Shown here piece by piece: positions 36,338 to 45,278 of a stretch of 64,000 nt of DNA; position 1 is the first letter of the stretch; the number at the start of each line of letters is the position of its first letter. The notes below the pieces were generated by a model, which saw only the letters and a list, made by a program, of their open reading frames with translations, was not told where the DNA came from and did not search any database. Source of the DNA: AP-15 sp963789025 (GTDB taxonomy: Bacteria > Pseudomonadota > Alphaproteobacteria > ATCC43930 > CGMCC-115725); the NCBI GenBank assembly GCA_963789025.1, contig CAWBIT010000003.1, positions 868,001 through 932,000 on the forward strand, read 5' to 3'. The translations under genes and the position numbers were made by a program.

Positions 36338-36607
36338 CTACTGACCGCGCACGCGCAGCTGGCCATTCGGCCCGAGCGTAACCCCAGGAAGCTGTCCAAG
36401 CGATTGCGCCAGGCTGCGGTTCTCGTCTCCTGGCTGATCGAGCAGGCGACGACTGTCGAGCGTGTACGTCGTCGCGCCGAGAGGTGGTGCAATCTCGGCG
36501 CGCGCCTGATCGAGCTTGGCAGCGGCCCCTGCGTAATCCAGACCCGGGGTGGCACAAGAGGCAAGCGCGGCCGTCGCGCACATGATCGTAACTAGCCTCA
36601 GCCTCAT
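36338..36607 (-). CDS. Lipoprotein resembling the N-terminal plug of a TonB-dependent receptor
   Basis: 89 residues; ATG with GGAG three bases upstream. Lipoprotein signal with lipobox LASC (Cys18). Residues ~31-89 align with residues ~69-127 of the receptor encoded at 37274: both share LDxARxEIxPxLGAT, QP, PGV and GQLxVR. The frame stops (TAG) where the receptor continues into the rest of the plug, so this is either a truncated receptor copy or a stand-alone plug-like lipoprotein. The intact signal and start site favour expression. A 24-codon frame (36604-36678) overlaps its start through ATGA. Confidence 0.7.
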   Translation of the reverse strand: MRLRLVTIMCATAALASCATPGLDYAGAAAKLDQARAEIAPPLGATTYTLDSRRLLDQPGDENRSLAQSLGQLPGVTLGPNGQLRVRGQ

Positions 36608-36674
36608 TTTCTCCGAATCTCGGACTGGCCGTCGACAACCGCAAAACGAACCGGGATCGCGACAAAGGCAAGTC

Positions 36675-36744
36675 TCATCGGACTTATCCTATACCGTTCA
36701 TTTTGGATAAGACCAACCTCGTTTCGCGCAAAGGGGGTTCGCAA
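36675..36744 (-). repeat. Duplicated 5' leader, copy 2 (before plug-like lipoprotein)
   Basis: Plus-strand reading: CATCGGACTT, TTTTGGATAAGACCAACCTC, then GGGGGTTCGCA, colinear with copy 1. It lies between the leftward lipoprotein and the rightward DUF2946-like gene. Confidence 0.7.
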
Positions 36745-36751
36745 GTTCCCA

Positions 36752-36764
36752 ATAACGTTATAGT
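36752..36764 (+). promoter_or_regulatory. Palindrome ATAACGTTAT overlapping a -10-like TATAGT
   Basis: A perfect 10-bp palindrome abuts TATAGT about 70 bp before the DUF2946-like gene and next to the duplicated leader. It may be a regulator site for this TonB region; no -35 match is clear. Confidence 0.35.
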
Positions 36765-36829
36765 GTATCGTCGCCTGACGGGTTCTGATCGCGCGTTCGG
36801 CGGATCGAGGCGGGGGACACAGGATCGAG

Positions 36830-37210
36830 ATGGGGGTGCGCTTCTCCATAGGGGTTCGGTTCGGTCGCGCTCGGCAGAGGCGGCGCCGCGCCGGCGCGTT
36901 CGTCGGCACATTTGCGATCCTGCTTCAGGCTGTTGTATTCGCCTGGCATCATCACCCAGCTTCCTTTCATGTATGGTCTCCCGGGGCCGTAACAACTCTG
37001 GTGGCATCGACCGCCCCGGTCATGCCGGCATTGGCCGATCATGATTGCGAGATCTGTTTCGCGGTCAGCCACCACGGCGCCGTTCCGGTCGATTTTTGCG
37101 CGGCAAAGCCACCCGAAAACACACCGCTGCCTCAACCCCGGATAGCGGCGGTCGCGGTTCCTCTCACACCGTATTCGCTCTTCCGATCCCGCGCACCGCC
37201 TGCGGCCTGA
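36830..37210 (+). CDS. DUF2946-like His/Cys membrane-anchored protein
   Basis: 126 residues: basic N-terminus, one hydrophobic segment (~24-40), then HHHP and a cluster HDCEICFAVSHHGAVPVDFC, the His/Cys pattern of DUF2946-type proteins often found with copper-linked TonB receptors. It sits 63 bp upstream of the TonB receptor on the same strand. Metal binding is inference from the motif and context. Confidence 0.65.
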   Translation: MGVRFSIGVRFGRARQRRRRAGAFVGTFAILLQAVVFAWHHHPASFHVWSPGAVTTLVASTAPVMPALADHDCEICFAVSHHGAVPVDFCAAKPPENTPLPQPRIAAVAVPLTPYSLFRSRAPPAA

Positions 37211-37230
37211 GGCTCCCTTTACCAACTGAC

Positions 37231-37251
37231 CGCAGCAGCAACGCTGCTGCG
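37231..37251 (+). promoter_or_regulatory. Intercistronic hairpin before the TonB receptor gene
   Basis: CGCAGCAG-CAACG-CTGCTGCG, a perfect 8-bp stem without a following T-run. It lies between the DUF2946-like gene and the receptor start, so it may adjust relative expression or mRNA stability, not terminate. Confidence 0.5.
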
Positions 37252-37273
37252 TTCCAAACACAAGGGGAACTTG

Positions 37274-39484
37274 ATGGCCAACCCGGTTTGCACGGGGGCA
37301 TTGTGCGCGCCCGCTCTTCTTTCCATTGCCATTACGTGGCTCTTCGTCGGCGCCGTCGCCACGGCGCAGGAAACACAGAACCCGGCCCCAGCGACGGGGC
37401 AGACACCGGCGCCAGCGACTGGAGCAACGCCGACCCCGGAAGGCGGCCTATCGCTGGACCTGGACGTCATCGCCAAGCAACTCGACATTGCCCGCAGCGA
37501 GATCCAGCCGAGCCTTGGCGCGACCGTCTACGATTTCAGCCGGCCGGCGATCGAGACCCAGCCGCAGGGCGACAACCAGCCGTTGAACAGGCTCTTGCTG
37601 CAGGCACCCGGGGTCGCTCAGGACTCGTTCGGCCAGCTGCATGTGCGCAACGATCACGCCAATTTGCAATTCCGTATCAATGGAGTTCAGCTGCCGGAAG
37701 GGATCAACGTCTTCGGACAATCGCTGCAGACCAGACTTGCCAATTCTGTGGCGCTGATCACCGGCAGCCTTCCGGCGCAATACGGGCTGCGCACCACCGG
37801 CGTCATCGATATCCAGACCAAGACCGGGACCCTTGATCCGGGGGGCTCGGCGACGCTCTATGGCGGGCAGCAAGGCACGTTTCAGCCGAGCGTCGAATGG
37901 GGCGGCCGGGTTGGGCAGATCGATTATTACGCGACCGGCGAGTACCTGCGGACCAACGAGGGGATCGAGAACCCCGCCCCAACCTTCAACGCGATCCACG
38001 ACAACTCCACTCAACCAAAAGGGTTTGCCTATGTCTCCGGCATTATTGATCCGACGTCGCGGTTGACCGCCATTCTCGGTGCCTCGCGCAGCCAATACCA
38101 GATCCCGCAAGTCGCCGGTCAGACCCCGAGCCTCGGGCTCACTGTAAACGGCGCCAGCGACTTCGCCTCGGCCTCCCTCAACGAGAACCAGCTGCAGATC
38201 AATAATTTCCAGATCCTCGCCTGGCAGAAGCATGTTGACGATATCGATTTCCAGATCGCGGGGTTCAACCAATTCAGCAGCGTCTACTTCTCTCCGGGGG
38301 ATCCCACGGGGGACCTTCTGTTCAACGGCATCGCCCAGACCGCGTACCGGCAGAACTGGGCAAGCGGCGTGCAGGGTGACGGCAGCTGGCGGGCTTCGCC
38401 CGACCACACGGTTCGCAGCGGCTTTTACATCCAGCGAGAGCGCTCACCGTTCAGCTCTACATCAAATGTTCTGCCGGTCGACCAGAACGGCGTGCAAACC
38501 ACCGACGTGCCGGAGACGATCTTCGATTCCGGAAGCAAGACCGGATGGATCTACAGCTATTATCTGCAGGACGAATGGAAAATAATTCCGTCGTTGACCC
38601 TAAATTTCGGCGCGCGCTACGACCAGTTCGCCGAGTTTGTCAGCGAGCGGCAGCTGAGCCCCCGTGCGAATTTGGTGTGGCAGCCAACCGAGGCGACAAC
38701 ATTTCATGCCGGCTATTCGCGTTACTTCACGCCGCCTCCGTTCGAGCTCATCGCGTCACCGACGATCGCGCTCTTTGCCAATACGACCGCCGCTCCGGCC
38801 GTCACGCTCGACACAGTCGCCAAGGCGGAACGGTCGCATTACTTTGATGTCGGCGCCACGCAAATCGTTCTGCCCGGGCTCAAAGCCGGCATCGATGCTT
38901 ATTACAAGCTCGCCAGCGACCTGATCGATGAAGGGCAGTTCGGGGCGCCGATCCTCTTCACCCCGTTCAATTATCAGAAAGGATGGGTCAAAGGCGTCGA
39001 ACTGACCCTCAGCTATGATATCGACAACTGGTCGTTTTACGGCAATTTCTCCGCGTCACAAGAGCTCGCAAAAAACATCATATCGAGCCAGTTCAACTTC
39101 TCTCCAGATGACCTAGCCTATATATCGACTAATGCTATCCACACCGATCACGACCAGACCTACACATCATCGGCCGGCATCAAGTACAAAGTCCCGGTCT
39201 GGAATACCCTCTTTTCGGTCGACCTTACCGCCGCCAGCGGTCTCAGAACCACTCAACTGAACGGGCCTCCGAACGGGGCCGCCCTGCCCGGCTATCAGCA
39301 GGTGAATTTCAGCATCGTCCAGCCGGTCGACACCGGACTCTACAAGGGGCTGGAGCTGCGCTTGGACATCATCAACCTGCTCGACCAAGTCTACCAAATT
39401 CGCAGCGGCACCGGGCTCGGCGTCTTTGCGCCGCAATTCGGTCCGCGCCGGACTATTCTCGCCGGGCTGACGCAGCGGTTCTAG
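37274..39484 (+). CDS. TonB-dependent outer-membrane receptor
   Basis: 736 residues from an ATG with AAGGGG upstream. Signal peptide to about residue 31 (ATAQ), Pro/Thr-rich linker (35-57), plug domain (~65-190, FRINGVQLPEGINVFGQSL, PAQYGLRTTGVIDIQTKTG) and a beta-barrel with repeated aromatic strands (NFGARYDQFAEF, YFDVGATQIVLPG) ending in LAGLTQRF with C-terminal Phe. No siderophore-specific feature is evident. exbB-exbD-tonB lie 3.7 kb downstream on the same strand. Confidence 0.9.
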   Translation: MANPVCTGALCAPALLSIAITWLFVGAVATAQETQNPAPATGQTPAPATGATPTPEGGLSLDLDVIAKQLDIARSEIQPSLGATVYDFSRPAIETQPQGDNQPLNRLLLQAPGVAQDSFGQLHVRNDHANLQFRINGVQLPEGINVFGQSLQTRLANSVALITGSLPAQYGLRTTGVIDIQTKTGTLDPGGSATLYGGQQGTFQPSVEWGGRVGQIDYYATGEYLRTNEGIENPAPTFNAIHDNSTQPKGFAYVSGIIDPTSRLTAILGASRSQYQIPQVAGQTPSLGLTVNGASDFASASLNENQLQINNFQILAWQKHVDDIDFQIAGFNQFSSVYFSPGDPTGDLLFNGIAQTAYRQNWASGVQGDGSWRASPDHTVRSGFYIQRERSPFSSTSNVLPVDQNGVQTTDVPETIFDSGSKTGWIYSYYLQDEWKIIPSLTLNFGARYDQFAEFVSERQLSPRANLVWQPTEATTFHAGYSRYFTPPPFELIASPTIALFANTTAAPAVTLDTVAKAERSHYFDVGATQIVLPGLKAGIDAYYKLASDLIDEGQFGAPILFTPFNYQKGWVKGVELTLSYDIDNWSFYGNFSASQELAKNIISSQFNFSPDDLAYISTNAIHTDHDQTYTSSAGIKYKVPVWNTLFSVDLTAASGLRTTQLNGPPNGAALPGYQQVNFSIVQPVDTGLYKGLELRLDIINLLDQVYQIRSGTGLGVFAPQFGPRRTILAGLTQRF

Positions 39485-39624
39485 CCGGCTCTGTGCCGGC
39501 CGCGGAGCCCAGGCGGCACCGGCGGGTCGCGGCGGATTCGCAATTATAAAATTGAGCCGTTCTTGCCAAGGTGCTGCATCAGCAGCGCTCTGTCAGGTTG
39601 GGCGGCAGCACCGCGCGGTGGTCT

Positions 39625-41409
39625 TCATTGCTCGCGCACCCCAGCCTTGCGCAGGCCGGCGTAATAGGTTGTTTCGAAGACGGGATCCATGTTCGCGGGC
39701 GCCAAAAGTCCGGCCTTCAGGCGCCCGATGCTCAAATCGTGACGACCGTTCCGCTGGGCTTCGGCAAGTTCTGCGGCGGCGCGCTTAGTCTCGCCCTTGA
39801 GGCTATAGGCGGAGGCGAGGCGAAGGTGAACCCAAGGTAAGTCCGGTGCCGCGACCCGCGCCTTTTCGAGCCAATGAATGGCGTCATCGATGCGGGACTG
39901 CACCAGATACATGAGCCCGATCCGGCTGTCCCAATTGCCGATTTGCGGATCGCGGGGGCTGAGGTGGGCGGCTCGTTTCATGAGCGGCATCGCCTGCTCT
40001 ATCGACCCCACGAAAAACTTGCACCATCCGAGATCGGCGTACGCGCCCGCCCAATTGCGATTGAACGCGACCGCGGCCTCATATTCGGGAACGGCGTCGT
40101 CGTACCGATGCTGGGCGCGCAGCGCCAGGCCCTTGGCATAGTGGGCAAGTGGATCGCGGGGTGATGCCATCAGCACTTGCCCGATGAGTTCTTGTGCTCG
40201 GGCGATGTCGGCCTCGCCCGAGTCCGTGACTTCGTCGAGCACGCGGCCCGTTAGCGCCATTGCCAACCGAATCTGTGCTTCGACGGATCGCGGATCGAGC
40301 GCTAACGCCCGCTCGAAAAGGCCGATTGCCTCCGTATGGCCGTCACGTGGCGGCACCCTCAAGTATACGGCGCGCCCTCGCAGAATATAATCCAGCGCGT
40401 CGGGATGCTCGACCGGCCGCATCGCCGCCGCGGCCAACAGTTCCAAATTTAATGTGACGGCGATGTGGCTCGTCATCTCGTCTTGCAGCGTAAAGAAATC
40501 GCCCGCATCGCGGTCAAACCGCTCCGCCCATAGAAGCGCCCCGTTCGCGACATCGATCAGCTTGGCGTTTACGCGGACCTCTCGGCCCGATCGGCGGACG
40601 CTTCCCTCGACGACATAACGAACGCCCAGTTCGCGGCCGATCTGCTTAGCATCGGCCGGATTATCGCGATAGCCGAAAGCGGTACGGTGCGAGATTACGA
40701 ACATAGGCGCGATCCGCGAGAGTTCGGTCGTCAAATCTTCTGTGATGCCGTCAGAAAAGTATTGCTGGTCCCGGTCGTCGCTGAGATTGGTGAACGGCAG
40801 CACAATGATCGATAACGGAGGCACCGGGCGTGTTTCTCCGGACCAGTGCGATTGCCAACGCATCGCCGCGACCACGACGAAGGTGAGACAGAGAGTGCCG
40901 ATGACCGCGGCCATGACGTGCCCTCGACGCCAATACTGCGCTCGCCATATCGGTGCTGCCGTGCGACCGAGCGGGACTGGAGCCTGGGATTTGGCATATT
41001 CGTCGATTGGTCCGCCACTCCCATTGCCGGAAAATGGAGCGGATGCTGGTCGGGCCGCGGGTTCGATCCTTGTCACAGGTGCAACGAAGCGGTAACCACG
41101 TCCGGGCACGGTCTGGATGCAGCTGCCCGCTTCTCGGTTCTCATCGAGAACACCGCGCAATGCGGAGATCTGGACGGTCAGGTTACCTTCCTCGACCACC
41201 GTTCCAGGCCAGACGGCTTCCATAATGGCATCTTTCGAGACCAGCTGCCCCTGCCGCTCCACCAGAAGGCTGAGCAGATCCAATGCGCGCGAGCTGATCG
41301 AGACCGGGGTCGCGGTCCCCGCCTGATCGAGCCGGAACAGTCCGCCACCGGCCAGATCGAGCCGAAAGCCCTCCAAGAGAACGACTTTGGCTGCACCGGG
41401 CCCGTTCAT
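39625..41409 (-). CDS. CadC-type transmembrane regulator with TolB-like and TPR domains
   Basis: 594 residues. N-terminal OmpR-type winged helix (~10-110; SSRALDLLSLLVERQGQLVS, VQISALRGVLDEN, GRGYRFVAPV), one transmembrane helix (~165-185), a FlgO/TolB-like domain (SIIVLPFTNLSDDRDQQYFS to EGSVRRSGREVRVNAKLID), then TPR repeats (~360-570). Such proteins act as one-component membrane sensors. It is transcribed towards the TonB receptor, and direct repeats upstream of its start may be its own binding site. Confidence 0.88.
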   Translation of the reverse strand: MNGPGAAKVVLLEGFRLDLAGGGLFRLDQAGTATPVSISSRALDLLSLLVERQGQLVSKDAIMEAVWPGTVVEEGNLTVQISALRGVLDENREAGSCIQTVPGRGYRFVAPVTRIEPAARPASAPFSGNGSGGPIDEYAKSQAPVPLGRTAAPIWRAQYWRRGHVMAAVIGTLCLTFVVVAAMRWQSHWSGETRPVPPLSIIVLPFTNLSDDRDQQYFSDGITEDLTTELSRIAPMFVISHRTAFGYRDNPADAKQIGRELGVRYVVEGSVRRSGREVRVNAKLIDVANGALLWAERFDRDAGDFFTLQDEMTSHIAVTLNLELLAAAAMRPVEHPDALDYILRGRAVYLRVPPRDGHTEAIGLFERALALDPRSVEAQIRLAMALTGRVLDEVTDSGEADIARAQELIGQVLMASPRDPLAHYAKGLALRAQHRYDDAVPEYEAAVAFNRNWAGAYADLGWCKFFVGSIEQAMPLMKRAAHLSPRDPQIGNWDSRIGLMYLVQSRIDDAIHWLEKARVAAPDLPWVHLRLASAYSLKGETKRAAAELAEAQRNGRHDLSIGRLKAGLLAPANMDPVFETTYYAGLRKAGVREQ

Positions 41410-41495
41410 GCGCTCGCTCCCCGGCTATGGATGTCTTAAGGGGTTCGCAGTGTAGCGCTCGCCCAAGAAGGAAGCGAGACGATCAAAACTGGCCA

Positions 41496-41532
41496 GATTT
41501 GGAACTTTTTGGAGCGATTTGGAAGTTTTTGG
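41496..41532. promoter_or_regulatory. 20-bp-period direct repeat upstream of the CadC-type gene
   Basis: GATTTGGAACTTTTTGG and GATTTGGAAGTTTTTGG, 16 of 17 identical, start 20 bp apart, two helical turns. Winged-helix regulators of the OmpR/CadC class bind such in-phase direct repeats. The site is about 90 bp before the regulator start and 140 bp before the lipoprotein gene. Confidence 0.5.
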
Positions 41533-41673
41533 GCGGCCCTCGTGGAAGCACTCTCCAGGCAATCGCTTATTCACGTTCTACGAACCCGGAGGAAAAGAGG
41601 CCTGAGGCGGCTCTGGAATGAAAGCCCGCGCGTTCATAGCTCGCTCGTGTTTACGACAACAGGGGTATCGCCT

Positions 41674-42009
41674 GTGACACCACACGGTCATAGCTTGGGT
41701 ACAACCCTCCTGATTCTGTCGGTCTTATCAGGTGCGGCTGGATGCGCAGCGTCTCCGCCAATGGCATCGCCTTCATTGCCGGAGCTTGTTGGAGCGAAAG
41801 CCGGCCGCACGCAGCTGCCGCCTTTAGCGGGGAACGATGGCAACATTCTCCAACCAAAAATTGCAGCGCCGGCGGAGGCGCTGCCCATGGCAAGTATTTG
41901 CGTACGAATAAAAGATGGGAGTTCGTGTTCTATCGACCCAGCCCTCGCGATCCGAGTTGGGGCTCAATGCTTGTGCCCTGGCCGATACAGGGTCGGATAC
42001 GGCGAATAG
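41674..42009 (+). CDS. Hypothetical lipoprotein (111 aa)
   Basis: GTG start with AGGGG eight bases upstream. Lipoprotein signal LLILSVLSGAAGC; mature part is Pro/Ala-rich and ends with a Cys-containing motif (ASICVRIKDGSSCSI, AQCLCPGRYRVGYGE). No family recognised. A longer frame upstream has no signal-like N-terminus. Located between the CadC-type regulator and another secreted protein. Confidence 0.5.
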   Translation: MTPHGHSLGTTLLILSVLSGAAGCAASPPMASPSLPELVGAKAGRTQLPPLAGNDGNILQPKIAAPAEALPMASICVRIKDGSSCSIDPALAIRVGAQCLCPGRYRVGYGE

Positions 42010-42190
42010 TTCCGATGTTACCCCGTCGGAAGCAAAAAGTTGCGGCTCGATGGGGCGGCATGCGGAATGCGCAAGAAAGACAAAATGTTGGGCCATGGAT
42101 TTAGGGCCCGATTTGATCGGCACCGGCTTGACGATTCGGACGCGAGATGATCGTGTTCTCGTAAACGACCCCATAGGATATAAGGCGATT

Positions 42191-42919
42191 TTGAGATTGG
42201 CTGCGGCCGGGGTCCTGGCGGCGATCGCCTGCTCGGCGCCGGCCGGTGCGGACGAAGAGAAACTCGCGCCGCTGCCCGAGGTCACCGTCACCGCGCCGCG
42301 TCCGGTCACCCCTCCCGAAAAGAAATTCGTTCCCTATTTCGGGAACCCGCGGGTCGAGGAGAACAAATGGCCCGACATCCCGTGTCGCGACTCGCGGGTT
42401 GGTGTTACCGCGGCTGGTACCTGCAAAACCGGCACACCGCAGGAAACGGCGCCGGGGTTGTTGCCTAATGGCCCGAACTCGAATTGCCGAATTGCCCATG
42501 ACCTGGTCATGACCAGCCTGGGAAATCTGACAGTCGAAGCCGACGTTATGGTTTTCGATCCCTATTACGTCAGCGCAATCGGTCATCAGCACCAACGGTG
42601 TGCGGTGCTGGCGGGATACGGCGATTTGCGCGAGGATTTCGCTGACATGAATCAGGTGACAAGAAAAGGCAGCGACTGGCTGAATTTTCGTGAGGACGGG
42701 GATCTGAGCACGATGGAATTCTCGGTCGGCTCCAGCAAGTGCGTGGCGATCGAAAAGCGCGGACCGCGTTGGGGTATAGGCCGCGTGTATGTCATTCACG
42801 CGAGCATTTGCCGCAACGATCGGCGCGCCGTAGAGGCGACAGACGTCGAATATGCCCTCGGCTCGTTGCGTGTCAGTACATACGAATCGCGGGGAAATTT
42901 GCGATCGCCGCCGCAGTAA
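42191..42919 (+). CDS. Hypothetical secreted protein (about 242 aa)
   Basis: A TTG with AAGGCG upstream gives a clean signal peptide RLAAAGVLAAIACSAPAGA. The mature protein has PEVTVTAPRP near its start, a segment seen in TonB-linked exported proteins, and several Cys (DIPCRDSRVGV, GTCKTG, SNCRIAH, QRCAVLAG, SSKCVAIE). No named domain recognised. A start at 41915 would precede the signal with non-secretory sequence, so it was not used. Gene-free 270 bp follow before exbB. Confidence 0.65.
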   Translation: MRLAAAGVLAAIACSAPAGADEEKLAPLPEVTVTAPRPVTPPEKKFVPYFGNPRVEENKWPDIPCRDSRVGVTAAGTCKTGTPQETAPGLLPNGPNSNCRIAHDLVMTSLGNLTVEADVMVFDPYYVSAIGHQHQRCAVLAGYGDLREDFADMNQVTRKGSDWLNFREDGDLSTMEFSVGSSKCVAIEKRGPRWGIGRVYVIHASICRNDRRAVEATDVEYALGSLRVSTYESRGNLRSPPQ

Positions 42920-43192
42920 TCGCGATTAGCGTCAGCCCTACCCTCAGCCATTCGTGGGAACATCGAGCAGCGATTTTACCTCACCTCGCAGCGGACGGGA
43001 ATGGTGCGATGCCCGCGCTGAGGCCCAAAGCCGCAACAGACAAGAGTGATGTTCTGCGCCGCGGATAGATAGATTGACGCGGCCTCGCCCCCTTCACAAG
43101 GGCTGACCTAGCGCTTCTAATGCCGCCGCGTCGCCACATTCTTGCTGCTTGAAGCCTGGGTCCCGTCATCGAGTGAAGTTTAGAGGCCGATC

Positions 43193-43864
43193 GTGAATGA
43201 CCCCGCCGCGACCCTTTCGATCGTCAAGCTGTTTATGAATGCCGACCCCGTCGTGAAAGGCGTGCTGCTGTTGCTGCTCGCGGCTTCGGTGTGGAGCTGG
43301 GCGGTGATCATCGACAAGCTGTGGCGACTGGGAGCGGCGAGCCGCGCCGCGCGCGAGCACGAGGCGCGGGCCGCCGCGGCGCGCTCGCCGCAAGAGCTGT
43401 CGGCGACAGAGCGGCGGGACCCCGCTGGCCTCGTCATATCGGCCGGCCTCGCCGAGAGCGCGGCCGAGCCGCGGCCGCAACCCGAGACGGCGGGTGAACG
43501 TCGCGAGCGCATCGAGCGCGCGATGCGGCTGGCGCTGAACGCCGAGCTGCGGCGCCTCGAGGTGCGTCTGCCGTTCCTTGCGACCCTCGGCTCGGCCGCG
43601 CCGTTCATCGGCCTCTTCGGCACGGTCTGGGGGATCATGCGCAGCTTCGAGGGGATCGCGGCTGCGAACAGCACCAGTCTTGCCGTGGTGGCGCCGGGGA
43701 TTGCCGAGGCTTTGTTCGCCACCGCGATGGGCCTCGCCGCGGCGATCCCGGCGGTTGTCGCCTACAACAAGATCACCGTCGATCTCGGCCGTTTTGCCGG
43801 GCGCATGCAGGGACTGATCGGCCGGTCGGGCGGTCTGCTTGCCCGCGCCGGCGCGGAGGCCTGA
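43193..43864 (+). CDS. exbB: ExbB/TolQ-family proton channel
   Basis: 223 residues, GTG start. Three membrane segments (~22-40, ~125-150, ~165-190). Conserved FLATLGSAAPFIGLFGTVWG and LAVVAPGIAEALFATAMGLA are the proton-channel helices. With ExbD it drives TonB. The loop between helices 1 and 2 is Ala/Arg-rich. Next gene starts three bases after its stop. TolQ cannot be excluded by sequence alone, but the adjacent tonB argues for ExbB. Confidence 0.9.
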   Translation: MNDPAATLSIVKLFMNADPVVKGVLLLLLAASVWSWAVIIDKLWRLGAASRAAREHEARAAAARSPQELSATERRDPAGLVISAGLAESAAEPRPQPETAGERRERIERAMRLALNAELRRLEVRLPFLATLGSAAPFIGLFGTVWGIMRSFEGIAAANSTSLAVVAPGIAEALFATAMGLAAAIPAVVAYNKITVDLGRFAGRMQGLIGRSGGLLARAGAEA

Positions 43865-43866
43865 CG

Positions 43867-44301
43867 ATGGCGCTGTCATTGCCTCCATCGGGCGAAGTCG
43901 GCGAGGACCGGTACGCGCCGCTCGCCGAGATCAACGTAACGCCGATGGTCGACGTCATGCTGGTATTGCTGGTGATCTTCATGGTGACTGCGCCGCTGCT
44001 CACCGTCGGTGTGCCGCTCGACCTGCCGAAATCGCGGGCGAGCCAGCTGACCGAACCGAAAAAACCGGTCATCATCAGCCTCAACCGCGACGGCGGGGTG
44101 TTCATCGGCGACGAGCCGATCGACGCCGACGAGCTCGAGCCCCAACTCGCCGCACTCGCCGCGGAGGATCCTAACCGCATCGTGTACGTCCGCAGCGATA
44201 AGACGAACACCTATGCGCAGCTGATGGACACGTTGGGGCTGGTCAATCAGGCCGGGTTCTCGAAAGTATCCCTGATCGCCGAGGCGGCCGGTCCGAAGTG
44301 A
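43867..44301 (+). CDS. exbD: ExbD/TolR-family protein
   Basis: 144 residues: one membrane helix with the channel Asp in NVTPMVDVMLVLLVIFMVTA, then a periplasmic domain with KKPVIISLNRDGGVFIGDE and NRIVYVRSDKTNTYAQLM. Stop overlaps the tonB start (GTGA). Confidence 0.92.
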   Translation: MALSLPPSGEVGEDRYAPLAEINVTPMVDVMLVLLVIFMVTAPLLTVGVPLDLPKSRASQLTEPKKPVIISLNRDGGVFIGDEPIDADELEPQLAALAAEDPNRIVYVRSDKTNTYAQLMDTLGLVNQAGFSKVSLIAEAAGPK

Positions 44302-45134
44302 GCGGCATCAAGCTTCCTTTCGCGCTGTCGCTGGCCGGGCACGGGGTCTGCCTAGCGTTGCTGGTGCTGTTCCTCTCCGGCAAGCCTCCTCCATTACCAG
44401 AGCCGATTGCGAAAGGCGGGATCGAGGTGGTATTCGAGCCGGCGCCGCCAAAAGCGGAGGTGGTGCCGCCGGCCGAAACCACGCCGCCCCCGCCGCAGTC
44501 GGAGCCGAAGGCAGTTCCACCCCCGCCCGAGCCGCCGGTCGTTGCGGCCGAACCGCCGCCTCCCGAACCGCCGCCTCCTGAACCGCCGCCTCCTCCCGAA
44601 GTGCCGCCGCCTCCCCAGCCCGAGGCGCCTGTCGCGGTGAGTGAGCCGCCGCCCCCTCCGCCCCCGGTGCCGCAGAAGCACGTCGTCAAGAAGGTGCCAA
44701 AGCCTGTCCTGCGGCATCAGGAGGTCCCCCAGCCGACCCAGGCTTACCTCCCGCTGCCTCAACTTCCCGCCGCGCCAGCCCCGTCGGCGCCGCCGCAGAC
44801 GGCGATGGCGCCGACGCCGGTGCCGGCGCCGGTCCCGTCACCCGAGGCGAGCGCCGGATACCGTGCTCTGTTGAGCGCCTGGCTCGAGAGCCATAAGCGA
44901 TATCCCGACACCGCCCGCGAGCGCGGTGAAGAGGGACGCGCGGTGCTCCGCTTCTCGGTCGAGCGCAGCGGGCGCGTGCTCGACTATGCCGTCACCTCGA
45001 GCTCCGGCTATCCCGATCTCGACCAATCGGTCCAAGAGATGATGCGGGGCGCCACCTTGCCGCCTTTCCCGGTCGGAATGCCCCAGCGGGAAATGCAGGT
45101 CTCGGTGACGATCCGCTTCAGCCTGCGGCGGTAA
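44298..45134 (+). CDS. tonB: Energy transducer TonB
   Basis: 278 residues: N-terminal membrane anchor LPFALSLAGHGVCLALLVL with the conserved His, a long Pro-rich spacer (~30-185, many PPPPEP units), and a C-terminal TonB domain (ESHKRYPDTARERGEEGRAV, ERSGRVLDYAVTSSSGYPDL). It carries proton-motive energy to outer-membrane receptors, most likely the one at 37274. Confidence 0.93.
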   Translation: MSGIKLPFALSLAGHGVCLALLVLFLSGKPPPLPEPIAKGGIEVVFEPAPPKAEVVPPAETTPPPPQSEPKAVPPPPEPPVVAAEPPPPEPPPPEPPPPPEVPPPPQPEAPVAVSEPPPPPPPVPQKHVVKKVPKPVLRHQEVPQPTQAYLPLPQLPAAPAPSAPPQTAMAPTPVPAPVPSPEASAGYRALLSAWLESHKRYPDTARERGEEGRAVLRFSVERSGRVLDYAVTSSSGYPDLDQSVQEMMRGATLPPFPVGMPQREMQVSVTIRFSLRR

Positions 45135-45278
45135 ACTGTGCGGTTTGTCACTCCGGGGCGTGGGCGCGGCCCGCGAGCCCGGAACCCATGAACACCGGCC
45201 TATGAAAACTGGGGACAGGTCAGTGTTCATAAACTCCGGGCCTGCCCCTTCGGGGGCATCCCGGAACGACGGCGAGCA

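Noticed and set aside
41055..41085. tRNA-like GGGTTCGATCC
   Set aside because: It lies in the CadC-type gene and no acceptor or anticodon stem can be folded around it.
43166..44762. Long minus-strand frames opposite exbB, exbD and tonB, one Gly-rich
   Set aside because: They are antisense shadows of GC-rich codons; the plus-strand genes have complete domains and the Gly run mirrors TonB's Pro run.
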